A stretch of DNA of 64,000 nucleotides from a virus, in the IMG/VR virus record IMGVR_UViG_3300036772_000294, positions 1-64,000 of that record, one strand, 5' to 3'. The position numbers and the translations under genes were made by a program. The notes beneath the pieces were generated by a model. That model was given only the letters and a program-made list of their open reading frames with translations. It was not told the origin of the DNA and searched no databases. The number at the start of each line of letters is the position of its first letter. Position 1 is the first letter of the stretch. Below, in pieces: positions 25,723 to 34,496 of this stretch.

Positions 25723-26921
25723 TCCTTAAGTTTGTCTCTGACCATTTGCTCAAAGGCCACCAGCGCTTCGGCTTCTGTTTTCCCGCTCATTTTGAATGCA
25801 GCTATGACCATTTGCTTTCTAAGCTTCAGTTCGCTGGCTATACGGGTTTTAAGTAACTTATTCTCGGCGGCGGCTATGCGTGCTTTGTTTTCCGCTTGCT
25901 CGGCGCGTGTACGCTCTTCGGCACTTTGCTTCCGCGCTCGGCGGAGCTGCTGGCGGATCTTCTCAGTGGAGGCGTGCCCGCTGGATAATTTTTTGCCCAT
26001 TGCCTCTTGCCGGCGCTTATAGGTGTCAAATTCGGCGCGGAGTTTCTTCTGGTTAATCTGCGTTGAGCGGTTTCTCTTGAGTTCTTTCTGATCATCAGCA
26101 TCAAACGTCCGTGACGCGCGGTCTTCGCCGAAACCCACGCGGGAGGCCTGGCTTTCCATTTGGCGAGCAAGTAGGCGCTGCCATATCGACGACTGCAGCA
26201 TGACCATGACCTTAAGGACGTGTTTGCAGCTGGTGCCTTTGAGCTGTTTGTTACGGATCTTCGGATAGGCAAATTCTTTCGGGGGGGCCAGTGCATAGTT
26301 GCCGACCGTCGCCATGTAGCGATACCAGTATTGGTGGCGGCCGCAGTCACAATCAAACGATACCCTGCCAGCGCAAACGGCTTTCATTGCCTTCTGGTAG
26401 GCCTGCGGTGAATGATCGGATTCGGTGAGGTGATCGTCCCATTCCTCAAGTCGAATTTGTACACGGTGTTCCTGATGAACCGAGGCGCGGGAGGCTTTTA
26501 CCCTGAATGTTGCGACGTTTCCACGTATGCCTGTCATATTGGCATTCGTGATGCCGGTGTCGTCGCCCGTGCGGTTGTTGGCTCGGTCCACGTCAATTTT
26601 AAGCGCGCTGGCCACAAGCTGAGAATACATGATCCCGCTGGCACTGCCCGCGTGTCTGGCCTTGTGCTTTTGGCGGGATTTATCGAAGGCTTTGAGGTCA
26701 TCCGCCGTGAAGAAAGTACCGCCTTGTTTTTTCCCCAGCGCGAGCAAACCTTCTAGTGTTTTATTCTTCATCCCTACAGGCGTTAGCGTTCGCCTGGCCC
26801 CGCGGCGGGAAACCCGCTGCGCTTTGCCAATCATATTGAAAATGGCGTTAAAACCGTGCTCATCAAGGCCTGACGTCAGATAGCGACCGGCGTCGTCGCG
26901 CTCGACCGTAACTTTTGGCAT
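25719..26921 (-). CDS. SWIM-type zinc-motif phage protein
   Basis: A 400-residue protein beginning MPKVTVERDDAGRYLTSG. Near residues 190-235 it has DCDCGRHQYWY and, about 40 residues on, SCKHVLKVMV. This is the CxC...CxH signature of a SWIM zinc finger. The C-terminal 150 residues are a long charged coiled coil (RRARKQSAEERTRAEQAENK). It lies in an operon of tail genes, so it may be a structural or completion protein. SWIM domains usually bind DNA or protein and are not typical of virion parts, which makes the role open. Confidence 0.6.
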   Translation of the reverse strand: MPKVTVERDDAGRYLTSGLDEHGFNAIFNMIGKAQRVSRRGARRTLTPVGMKNKTLEGLLALGKKQGGTFFTADDLKAFDKSRQKHKARHAGSASGIMYSQLVASALKIDVDRANNRTGDDTGITNANMTGIRGNVATFRVKASRASVHQEHRVQIRLEEWDDHLTESDHSPQAYQKAMKAVCAGRVSFDCDCGRHQYWYRYMATVGNYALAPPKEFAYPKIRNKQLKGTSCKHVLKVMVMLQSSIWQRLLARQMESQASRVGFGEDRASRTFDADDQKELKRNRSTQINQKKLRAEFDTYKRRQEAMGKKLSSGHASTEKIRQQLRRARKQSAEERTRAEQAENKARIAAAENKLLKTRIASELKLRKQMVIAAFKMSGKTEAEALVAFEQMVRDKLKE

Positions 26922-27244
26922 TACTCGATACCTCCGCCTTCTGAAAAATGCCTGATGCGTTCGCGTATCCAGGTTCGGGAAGGGAGGCGGATCTCGTTAC
27001 CAACGGGCAGGGGGGAGGCCTCGTCATCGCCACCAGCCAGGAGGGTAATAACCCAACGTAGAATTTCCGTCTCATAAGCCCTGAATGCAGCGAGGTCTGG
27101 GCGGTATTGTTCGTCGGGCTGGATGGTATAGAACTTGCCTTCAGCACCGTAGTCGCCGCTTTGCGCAAGAATGGCGTTATACAAAAACGAACGGATGATC
27201 GGGTCTTCTAAATTTCTATCGTCCAGGCGGGAATATTCAGTCAC
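26921..27244 (-). CDS. Small tail-operon protein
   Basis: A 107-residue protein starting at GTG 27244, which overlaps the upstream stop (GTGA). It has a helical N-terminus (LEDPIIRSFLYNAILAQ), then AFRAYETEILRWVITLLAGGDDEA. It is between the mat-like gene and the SWIM-type gene, all overlapping by one to four bases. It could be a tail completion or baseplate subunit; I recognise no motif. Confidence 0.5.
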   Translation of the reverse strand: MTEYSRLDDRNLEDPIIRSFLYNAILAQSGDYGAEGKFYTIQPDEQYRPDLAAFRAYETEILRWVITLLAGGDDEASPLPVGNEIRLPSRTWIRERIRHFSEGGGIE

Positions 27245-27897
27245 AAGATGTTCCCCTTCCCGGTAAGTGGTGAGGCGAGTTTGGCCAGCCTCTCTGCCTC
27301 CAGCTTGTCATATGCGCTAAGCGTGTTCACCAGCGGTGCAATCACTGATGGCGTTCGTTCGCTGCGCCGGCCGCCAAACATTTTTTTGAGGTAGCCGATA
27401 GATGAGACGTCGTTGTAGGAGATACCGTAAACGGCCAGAAGGAGGAGGGCGATTTCCGGGGTTACTTCCGGCCAGTTAATGCGGTACATCGCCTCGCCCT
27501 TGCCGTCACGGTCCTCATCAACGATTGAAGCCGGAATATCGTAACGACCGGAGCAATCCGGGAAGGATATCGCCTGCTGGATGCCCAGCTCTTTGTAGTG
27601 TTCAAGTGCCACAACAATTACAGGCTTGCCGGTGGCAATATCGATTGAACCTAATCGGCAGTGGCTACCATAACGGCGTGAAATACGGGGCTGCGCTTCA
27701 TCAATCAGAATAATGGCGTCGGCCATTGCATACCTGGAAAGCTCCTCCTTCAGCACGGCATCCATTTCTTTGCGGGATTTTGGTAATGTTTTGGCCCCCA
27801 TGAAGTGCAATGTCTGGGATTCACTCGCGTAAACAGCTGTGGCGTACTGGCAGGGGGTGGTATTGAGTACAGCGGCAAAAATTGGTTTATTGCTCAT
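27241..27897 (-). CDS. Candidate particle maturation protein (P1 Mat position)
   Basis: Start at ATG 27897 with GAGGA five bases upstream. The 218-residue product begins MSNKPIFAAVLNTTPCQYA, with alternating strands and helices (ADAIILIDEAQPRISRRY; KPVIVVALEHYKELGIQ), suggesting an RNase-H-like or actin-like alpha/beta fold. In P1 the mat gene directly follows ref and has about this size. Here the same order holds on the minus strand with a terminator between. The name is positional inference only. Confidence 0.45.
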   Translation of the reverse strand: MSNKPIFAAVLNTTPCQYATAVYASESQTLHFMGAKTLPKSRKEMDAVLKEELSRYAMADAIILIDEAQPRISRRYGSHCRLGSIDIATGKPVIVVALEHYKELGIQQAISFPDCSGRYDIPASIVDEDRDGKGEAMYRINWPEVTPEIALLLLAVYGISYNDVSSIGYLKKMFGGRRSERTPSVIAPLVNTLSAYDKLEAERLAKLASPLTGKGNIL

Positions 27898-27912
27898 GGC
27901 GGTCCTCATATG

Positions 27913-27937
27913 AAAAAAGCCGCACTAGGCGGCTTTT
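27913..27937 (-). terminator. Rho-independent terminator
   Basis: On the minus strand AAGCCGCCTAGTGCGGC is followed by TTTTTTC. It ends the ref unit and lies just before the mat-like start. Confidence 0.75.
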
Positions 27938-28062
27938 GGTATATCTAAGTTTTGGGTAAAGCAAAGAACTACATGGACAAAGGTAATGGCGGCTGGTGAA
28001 GAGAAAGTCTGCGCGAGCCCGGTGTGAATGTAATACAAGTTCCTCTCCCTTTACCAGCATTG

Positions 28063-28087
28063 ATATAATATCTCATTTTAGGATAAG
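28063..28087 (+). promoter_or_regulatory. C1-type operator motif, copy D
   Basis: ATATAATATCTCA followed by TTTTAGGATAAG matches the motif but with a weaker left half. It points plus, opposed to the ref gene that ends at 28093, and lies about 165 bases upstream of the mat-like start. Confidence 0.4.
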
Positions 28088-28092
28088 AGCAA

Positions 28093-28659
28093 TTAAATTT
28101 TTTTGTCGCCTTCAGCAATAGTGACAACCATCTCAAGCAGGTCCAGTTGCGATCCGTTAAGACGTTCGAACTCTGCCTTCCCGCCGGTTGCCATATCGGC
28201 ATGAACCGGCACCAGCCAGGGATATTGTGCTCTCATTGCCGCCGGTGCTGCATGCTGGTGGTGCCATTTGCACAGGGGGAGCTGCTTCTTGTGCGCTCCC
28301 GGCCTGGTCCTCCCATCAATGTGGTGTAAGGATACTTCATGGCTGATAACCCCATGCACGTAGCATGCAATGCACGGTAGGGAACCGATGGACTGAATGA
28401 AGCGAGCCTCTTCAGCTGTCGGTGTGCGGCCCTTAAGCCCCCTGGTACTTTGACTACGCACAGGCAAGGCGTTGAGCTTAGATTTTTTCTCGCGTTGTCG
28501 TGTCGCGCGCCGCTCGGCGGCCGCATATTGTTTCTCATACTGCCGCTTACGGTAATCAGGGTCTGCCAGGCGTTCTCGCTGGCGTTCGATCGCGCACGCC
28601 GTTGCTCGCTTTGCTGCCTCTAAAGCGTTCTGCCGTCGCTCTTCAATTGATTTAGCCAT
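28093..28659 (-). CDS. ref: Ref family RecA-dependent HNH nuclease
   Basis: Start at ATG 28659 behind GGGAAG. The 188-residue product has a basic helical N-terminus and a C-terminal HNH-type zinc domain: LPCIACYVHG, then SLHHIDGRTRPGAHKKQLPL and CKWHHQHAAP. The end reads FERLNGSQLDLLEMV. This is the architecture and size of P1 Ref (186 residues), a RecA-dependent nuclease that cuts at D-loops and stimulates recombination. It sits upstream of a mat-sized gene as in P1. Confidence 0.85.
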   Translation of the reverse strand: MAKSIEERRQNALEAAKRATACAIERQRERLADPDYRKRQYEKQYAAAERRATRQREKKSKLNALPVRSQSTRGLKGRTPTAEEARFIQSIGSLPCIACYVHGVISHEVSLHHIDGRTRPGAHKKQLPLCKWHHQHAAPAAMRAQYPWLVPVHADMATGGKAEFERLNGSQLDLLEMVVTIAEGDKKI

Positions 28660-28710
28660 AACTTCCCGTTTATGATATTTGCGCAATGTTTAAATGCTGT
28701 AAGGCGTTTG

Positions 28711-28741
28711 ATTACCCCCTGCTTTCCCAGGCGGGGGTAAT
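28711..28741. terminator. Strong hairpin
   Basis: A nine-base perfect stem ATTACCCCC/GGGGGTAAT with a 13-base loop lies between ref and the transposase remnant. It lacks a T-run on either strand. It may be a terminator or a mobile-element end; I cannot distinguish. Confidence 0.4.
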
Positions 28742-28840
28742 ATTTCATACCTGCTCCCACTCAGCGCCGGTGTCGACCGATACTATTCCATGACATACCC
28801 TCTCAAAGAGGTTTGACGGTCAATGATGTAAAAAACCACT

Positions 28841-29125
28841 TTAAGGCGATACTTGATTGTTTACATTGCGGTTTAATGGAGGAAGTTTTCCCTTTAAAAT
28901 ATCTTCCGGTAGCGTGAATGTATAATGCCCCAGCATATTGATATGGCCGTGTAGAAGTGGTGACAGCCGGGCAATATGTTCATCCTTCAGTGTTTTACCC
29001 GTTGTTGTCCTTATATGCGAAAGTGCTTCCTGTATGTAGAGTGAATTCCACAGCACCACTGCATTAGACAGGGAGTTGCATTTAAAACCGTAACGGAGAA
29101 GACAGCTATATCGAGACCAACATTT
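28841..29125 (-). pseudogene. Tn3-family transposase C-terminal remnant
   Basis: The frame encodes AVVLWNSLYIQEALSHIR and IARLSPLLHGHINMLGHY, the conserved C-terminus of Tn3-family TnpA (LWNT.Y...al..lr; LSPL...HIN..G.Y.F). Only about 90 residues are left and no catalytic DDE residues are present. Coding sense upstream fades near 29125. No clear 38-base terminal repeat is visible. It marks the left border of the accessory island. Confidence 0.75.
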
Positions 29126-29158
29126 TTCAGGCTTAAAAAGAGCGTCAGAGACGCCTAG

Positions 29159-29701
29159 TCATAGGCAGGATAAAATAAATTCTGCGCGTTCTTCTACACC
29201 GCAGAGTGGTAATTTGATGAGTTCGTACCCGTGCCTGTTGTAAGACCCAACCATTTCATTGAATGTCTTAACCGCTTCCGGATATAACTGCTTACGCTCG
29301 GTATCCTGTACAAAAATTTCCTTCCAGGGCGGAGCGATAAATACTGCTCGTGCATAACGGAATAATTCAATTGCTCTTTCCACATGTGCCGGCACTGGCA
29401 AGTTTGATAGCGCCAGATAACCGGCAACGTCGGGAAGCCCTCTGTCAAAGAAAAATGGAGCTTTGCTTTCTTCTGCTGCATGCCAGGAACGTAACTCCCA
29501 GTTCAGCATCAACTCAGCAAAAGCTTCCCGATCTCCCCATGGTAGAGCATTTCCGCCGATTACTACCTGATCCCGGATTATTGCGCGACCGGCCTCAGTT
29601 GCAGTTGGGAAACCTTTTGCGCGCAGAGAGTCCAGCAACTTACTTTTACCTGACCCCGGACCACCGGTAATAATAATTCTTCTTTTGTTTTCAGAAAACA
29701 T
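29159..29701 (-). CDS. AAA-family P-loop NTPase (AAA_28-like)
   Basis: Start at ATG 29701 with AGGAG eight bases upstream. The 180-residue product has an early Walker A, RIIITGGPGSGKSKLLDSL, then ATEAGRAIIRDQ and FFFDRGLPDVAGYL, followed by FIAPPWKEIFVQDTERKQ. That order matches the AAA_28 (NadR/TTD14-like) group. Such stand-alone genes are often found on bacterial chromosomes; the substrate is unknown. It lies between the transposase remnant and the autotransporter and is likely cargo. Confidence 0.7.
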   Translation of the reverse strand: MFSENKRRIIITGGPGSGKSKLLDSLRAKGFPTATEAGRAIIRDQVVIGGNALPWGDREAFAELMLNWELRSWHAAEESKAPFFFDRGLPDVAGYLALSNLPVPAHVERAIELFRYARAVFIAPPWKEIFVQDTERKQLYPEAVKTFNEMVGSYNRHGYELIKLPLCGVEERAEFILSCL

Positions 29702-29802
29702 AAAAATGCTCCTGTTTACCGCAAAAATAGCATGTAGAGAGCAGGTTATTTCATCATAGCCTGACGAGGGCATTAATGATTTTCATCATTAATAACATGA
29801 GC

Positions 29803-30087
29803 TTATCTGATTAGCGTGGTTTTTTTACACGATTGACCTTCAAACCCCTCAAACTCTTCTTTGTACGGAATAGCCGTAGGGTGCTGCTGTCCCAGATAAT
29901 GTCGATGCCCAGCAATGAACGCAGCTGGGCATGAGCAATATGAACTGTAGTCAATACCTTCACCTTTACGCGCCGTGCGTACACCGTCTACCCATGAAGT
30001 GAGAAAATCCGTTCGATCGGCCAGCTCAATTGCTGGTGGGGAGCTTTCTTCTACAAGAGTGAGAATGCTGGGATAACGCCTAGGCAT
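29803..30087 (-). CDS. Small protein of unknown function
   Basis: A 94-residue protein with YSSYCSCPAAFIAGHRHYLG in its middle and a charged tail. The ATG at 30087 has a modest ribosome-binding site. It lies between the AAA NTPase and the autotransporter, in the accessory island. I do not recognise a family; a small soluble Cys/His protein is all that can be said. Confidence 0.4.
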   Translation of the reverse strand: MPRRYPSILTLVEESSPPAIELADRTDFLTSWVDGVRTARKGEGIDYSSYCSCPAAFIAGHRHYLGQQHPTAIPYKEEFEGFEGQSCKKTTLIR

Positions 30088-30161
30088 TACCTGTCACATC
30101 CTCTCCCCAATAGTGGCCAATGGATGGGTCGACAAATGAAATGTCCCTGGTTACTATCCGA

Positions 30162-33100
30162 CTAGAAATTATACTTAATACCCAGTGTGGCACTGGTATC
30201 ACTATACCCTTTATCACCTACCTGTGTACCGACATTACCCCATAAATTGACACGTGGGTTAATTTGTCCTTCAATGCCCACTTTAACCTCGCCAATATTA
30301 CGAGCCCCTGCCTGACTGATTCGTGCTCCGTCCATTGTTGCACTATAGCTACGTGTATTATGCAGCCAGTTCGCTTCAATAAACGGTTCGAACTCTCGCC
30401 CTTTTCCTTCATCAATAGCATTGTGGCTCTTGAGATAAGTCCTTAAGCCAAGGCGCGTTTGAACATTTCCGTCTCCGTCGCTACTGACTCGCGTACCGTT
30501 GGCCTCTCTGTGGTCGTCTGCTTTCACGCCCATCCAAGTTGCTTGTGCTTGAGGTTGAATAAACCATTGGTTCAGAGTTCCATGGCTACCCGAAAACTCC
30601 CCCATCTTGAAGGTGTAACCACTTTCTAATGAAGCAGTGAACCCTTTAGATTTGTAAGATTCTTCAGCAAGTTCCTGTCCGTTCACGTGGTTGTTAAACC
30701 AGCTGTACTGGAGCCAGCTATCAACATACAAGCCCGCTTTATCAGCATCATTTGCAAACCATGTACCGTAGATGCCTGCGCTGTAACCATTGACGGAACC
30801 CTTCGAACTATAATCAGTCACTGAAGAATGGGTATTATTATGATTATTGCCATAACCAGCCATCAGACCAAGATGACCACGGTCAAGTCCATCTGAAGAC
30901 CATTGAGCTATATCTCCGCCCAATTGTGCAACATAACTATTGCTCTGGGTTTTTAATTGGCTACTACCATCGCGCCAGTTATTATGACTACCGACTTGTC
31001 GTAACCACAGGCTGGTGACCTTTTTTTCACCTGTCAGAGCATCTACGTATTGGGTTTCACCAAGACGGTCATGGAGGGTTGTGTTGAATAGTCTGTTTGC
31101 TGCGGCAAGGTTTTCTACGTAACTTCCGCCTTCAGGGCGAACATTTGGGTTAACAGGGTCAACAGGATCGACAGGGTCAACAGGGTCAACAGGGTCAACA
31201 GGATCGACAGGCTTTGTATTTGTTAAATACCAGTTGTTGCTATTGCTTCCGGTCCCACGAACCAGAGAATAGTCATAAGCTCCAGCGACTATACGACCAG
31301 CCTGTGTAAAAATACCATCAGATTTGCCGTTAACATCGATAAGCTCAATACCATTCAGAGTGTAATCACCAGCACCACCGGCATTCGTTACGCTGACAGA
31401 GGTGTTTCCTGAAGTATCGCCTGCGATCACCAGCTTGTCGGTTACAGAGCTATCGTTTCCTAGTGTGGTATTGAACTGTAAATGCCCATTGTCACCGATG
31501 TAATTTCCATTCACAGTTAAAGTGGTACCAGCAACAGGATTATTGTTTGCGTCGTTGTGTCCAATAACAACCGTACCGCTGTTGGTCAATTCTCCAATCT
31601 GGTATTGAGATGGCAGTGGTGCGCCGACTGATGCTCGTGAAACAGCATCATTTTGTCCAAGGTATAATGTTCCCTGGTTATTTACTTTCCCTGTACCGAT
31701 AGCTTGATTAGCAAGCATTCTAACTACACCATCAGAAGCTATAGTGGTATCAACAGACATATCCGAGTTATCGCTACTTATGGTAAGAGTGCCCCCGGTA
31801 ACGTTAAGACTGCCTTCACCAGTCATCGCACCGTCAACCTGCCCATTGTTTACTGTCAGAGCCCCTTTGCTAAAATCAAGTGTACTGCCTGACTCAGTGA
31901 CCAGATTCCTTAATGTTTGGCTGTAACCATTCATATCCAGATGCGTCCCGTCAGCCAGATTGAGCAAACGAGTGTTGCCCAGTACATCATTGTTTCCCAT
32001 TTTTAGCCCGCCAGCGGTTACCCATGTGGCGCCGGTGTAGCTGTTCCCGCTGTTGGATAATGAAACATCAGTATCTGTATCTATCCTGAGGTCACCATTG
32101 CCTACTACCTGAGCACTGAGGTCTGCTGCATTGCCAGTATTACCGTCTGCCGTTAGTGTTAAAGCATTATCTCCCTGTGCCAACAGCTCAACTTTGGTTA
32201 GACCATAATTTATATACAGGCCGTCACTATTGTCACCGCTTGTAAGACGATAATCATAGGTGCCCTGGGCAACGGTCTCTCCGCCTTGAGTGATATTGTT
32301 TACAACAGCATCAGATATTACATTACCATTTTGATCTATTAGGTTAAGATCACCGCCGCTACCTGTTATTGTTCCTGTGCTGTCGGCAAGCTTAACCATA
32401 ACCCCGGCATCATCCTGTTGAAGTAGAGGACGCGTGCCATCCGGCGCATGAGGTATGTTGTCAAAACTATCGCTGTCAGTAATTTGAATAGACCCTTTGC
32501 CAGTTAAGTCTAGGTTCTTACTCGTCTCTATAAAATTATCACTTGTAGTACTTCCTGGCGAAATATCCCCGAAAACGAGTGTTCCACCATTAAAAGCTAA
32601 CCCACCGATGTTTTGGGTACCACTGCCGACAGTTGTCGTGTTTTCATTTCCAATATGCAGTGTGGCATTTACCAGGGTGGCTGTATTCACGCCATCTAAT
32701 ACAAATTTATTCGTTTCGAGGAGAACGTCGCCTGAGAATTCATTGCCAACGGAAGATGAAAAATTAAAATCGTTGCCATCATTTTTTGCAGTTAGCTGAC
32801 CATCGCCAGTAAGTTTATTATCAAATGAAAATGAATCATTTGTATCTGCAATTAAAGAACCATTTTCGGCAATGTTTATACTACCACTACCAAAATTATC
32901 ATGGCTATTAGTCGCATTCTGAGCTGATGTTGCTACACCAACAACATTCCAATTACCGGCGTAGATGCTGTTGTCACTGACGATTTTCGCATCCCCCGAA
33001 ACGGTTGTGTCGCCACTACCACTCAGAGTATTGGTGAACTCAGACCCATCAGTATAGGCAATGTCTAAACCTTTAGTTATATCACCAGGGTCAGTATTAA

Positions 33101-34496
33101 CTACCACATCCCCACTTCCCAGTGCCTTGCTGTCCGCAATCGAAAGCAGGCCACCATTGATGACCGTGCCGCCATTATAGTTTGACGCGGCGCTTAATGT
33201 TGTGTGTCCTGACTGCTGCTCGACGCTTCCCGCCCCATCAATTGCCACATCAAATACATAACCACCTGCACCGATTTCAGTTGGTTTATTATTGTTGAAA
33301 ATGACTTTATTATCGCCATCACCTGACATAGTGATGCTTTTAGCAGATATGCCTGCCGGAGACCCATATTTTGAATCACCAATATAAAGATTTACGGCAC
33401 TACCATTCACACTGCTAAGATTGATATCTTTCTCACTGGTTACTTTAGCACCATGGCCAAATATTACATCAGTGGTGTTACCACTAACTGTTGATGAAAT
33501 ATTAAAGGCACCAAGAGTGGTTACACCGGAACCTCCAGCATTGATGATTTGCAATCCTGTGTTTCCAACATTTTTACCGATCACATTGATATCACCATTG
33601 ACATTTACAACAGCGGAATAAATCCCTGCGGTAGTGCTAACGGAGTTAATATCAGAAGATAATTTAACATTATTTGTTAATGTTAGATCACCGCCAACAT
33701 TAATACCTCGTGTGCTACTATCATTACTAACCAGAAGCGAACCATTGGTTGTGTCGAGATAAAGATTGCCTCCAACATTAAGGTTTGAATTTCCTGCTAA
33801 AAGGAAGCTACCCCCGGTCTTGTTAATGACAGTCATATCATTGACGACATTAATGTCAGCACCTAGTTCTGAATTACTTGGTTTATCAATGAATAAATCG
33901 TTTTTGTCAGCTTCAAGATCAATACTATTTGCGTTCAGTTTTGCTGTGGAAGTTGAAGAACCAAACATCCAGATTGTGGCGTCCGTTGCGCCAGGAGCAG
34001 TTTTTAAATCACCGATAGATAACGTTCCTGCTGAGCCACCAGACTGTTCACTGGTCAACCCCCCAACTTGAGCACCGCCTATTTGTAATAGACTATTGTT
34101 GCCCATCTGCAGGTTGCCAGTATTGCTAGCAGTTAATGAGCCACCATTGATCCATAAAGAAGTATTTCCCCCACCCGCTGGAGCCATATTCAAAGTAGTG
34201 TTACCAGATGAGTTGGAAACAGTAACATCTGCACCAGCGTCCACTTGAACGGTTGCCGTCGTGTTCCACTGCATACCATCAGTGATTGACGTAGATGAGT
34301 TAAAATCTGTATAACCATTAATATCAATCGCATAAGCGTTGCTGGTCATTGCAAGAAGTGCTGCTGCGGTTGCGAGGGCCATGGATCTCGTTTTGGCTTT
34401 TGAGGACGAACTTTTAGTTTTCCCTTTTCCAAACTCTGAAACAACAGTCCATGCCATTAAAGAATGATTCCAGACAATATTATAAATGAGATTCAT
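30162..34496 (-). CDS. Type Va autotransporter adhesin-like protein
   Basis: A 1444-residue protein. Residues 1-26 are an extended signal peptide region (IYNIVWNHSLMAWTVVSEF) and the hydrophobic core ends in NAYA, cleavage about residue 56. The passenger is a long Asn/Ser/Thr/Gly-rich beta-helix with repeated GGxLxxxNxG-type strands. A PVDPVDPVDP linker leads to a C-terminal beta-barrel of about 280 residues ending in LGIKYNF with a terminal Phe. This is the AIDA/pertactin-type design. No protease triad is visible, so adhesion or aggregation is likely. It lies in an AT-rich island. Confidence 0.85.
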   Translation of the reverse strand: MNLIYNIVWNHSLMAWTVVSEFGKGKTKSSSSKAKTRSMALATAAALLAMTSNAYAIDINGYTDFNSSTSITDGMQWNTTATVQVDAGADVTVSNSSGNTTLNMAPAGGGNTSLWINGGSLTASNTGNLQMGNNSLLQIGGAQVGGLTSEQSGGSAGTLSIGDLKTAPGATDATIWMFGSSTSTAKLNANSIDLEADKNDLFIDKPSNSELGADINVVNDMTVINKTGGSFLLAGNSNLNVGGNLYLDTTNGSLLVSNDSSTRGINVGGDLTLTNNVKLSSDINSVSTTAGIYSAVVNVNGDINVIGKNVGNTGLQIINAGGSGVTTLGAFNISSTVSGNTTDVIFGHGAKVTSEKDINLSSVNGSAVNLYIGDSKYGSPAGISAKSITMSGDGDNKVIFNNNKPTEIGAGGYVFDVAIDGAGSVEQQSGHTTLSAASNYNGGTVINGGLLSIADSKALGSGDVVVNTDPGDITKGLDIAYTDGSEFTNTLSGSGDTTVSGDAKIVSDNSIYAGNWNVVGVATSAQNATNSHDNFGSGSINIAENGSLIADTNDSFSFDNKLTGDGQLTAKNDGNDFNFSSSVGNEFSGDVLLETNKFVLDGVNTATLVNATLHIGNENTTTVGSGTQNIGGLAFNGGTLVFGDISPGSTTSDNFIETSKNLDLTGKGSIQITDSDSFDNIPHAPDGTRPLLQQDDAGVMVKLADSTGTITGSGGDLNLIDQNGNVISDAVVNNITQGGETVAQGTYDYRLTSGDNSDGLYINYGLTKVELLAQGDNALTLTADGNTGNAADLSAQVVGNGDLRIDTDTDVSLSNSGNSYTGATWVTAGGLKMGNNDVLGNTRLLNLADGTHLDMNGYSQTLRNLVTESGSTLDFSKGALTVNNGQVDGAMTGEGSLNVTGGTLTISSDNSDMSVDTTIASDGVVRMLANQAIGTGKVNNQGTLYLGQNDAVSRASVGAPLPSQYQIGELTNSGTVVIGHNDANNNPVAGTTLTVNGNYIGDNGHLQFNTTLGNDSSVTDKLVIAGDTSGNTSVSVTNAGGAGDYTLNGIELIDVNGKSDGIFTQAGRIVAGAYDYSLVRGTGSNSNNWYLTNTKPVDPVDPVDPVDPVDPVDPVNPNVRPEGGSYVENLAAANRLFNTTLHDRLGETQYVDALTGEKKVTSLWLRQVGSHNNWRDGSSQLKTQSNSYVAQLGGDIAQWSSDGLDRGHLGLMAGYGNNHNNTHSSVTDYSSKGSVNGYSAGIYGTWFANDADKAGLYVDSWLQYSWFNNHVNGQELAEESYKSKGFTASLESGYTFKMGEFSGSHGTLNQWFIQPQAQATWMGVKADDHREANGTRVSSDGDGNVQTRLGLRTYLKSHNAIDEGKGREFEPFIEANWLHNTRSYSATMDGARISQAGARNIGEVKVGIEGQINPRVNLWGNVGTQVGDKGYSDTSATLGIKYNF
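31150..31212. repeat. Tandem repeat encoding Pro-Val-Asp-Pro linker
   Basis: Nine-base units of the type GGGTCAACA and GGATCGACA are repeated about seven times inside the autotransporter gene. They encode a PVD-P linker between passenger and barrel. Copy-number slippage would change the linker length without shifting the frame. Confidence 0.7.

Noticed and set aside
31150-31212. CRISPR-like repetitive array
   Set aside because: The repeats are short nine-base in-frame units without spacers and encode the autotransporter linker.
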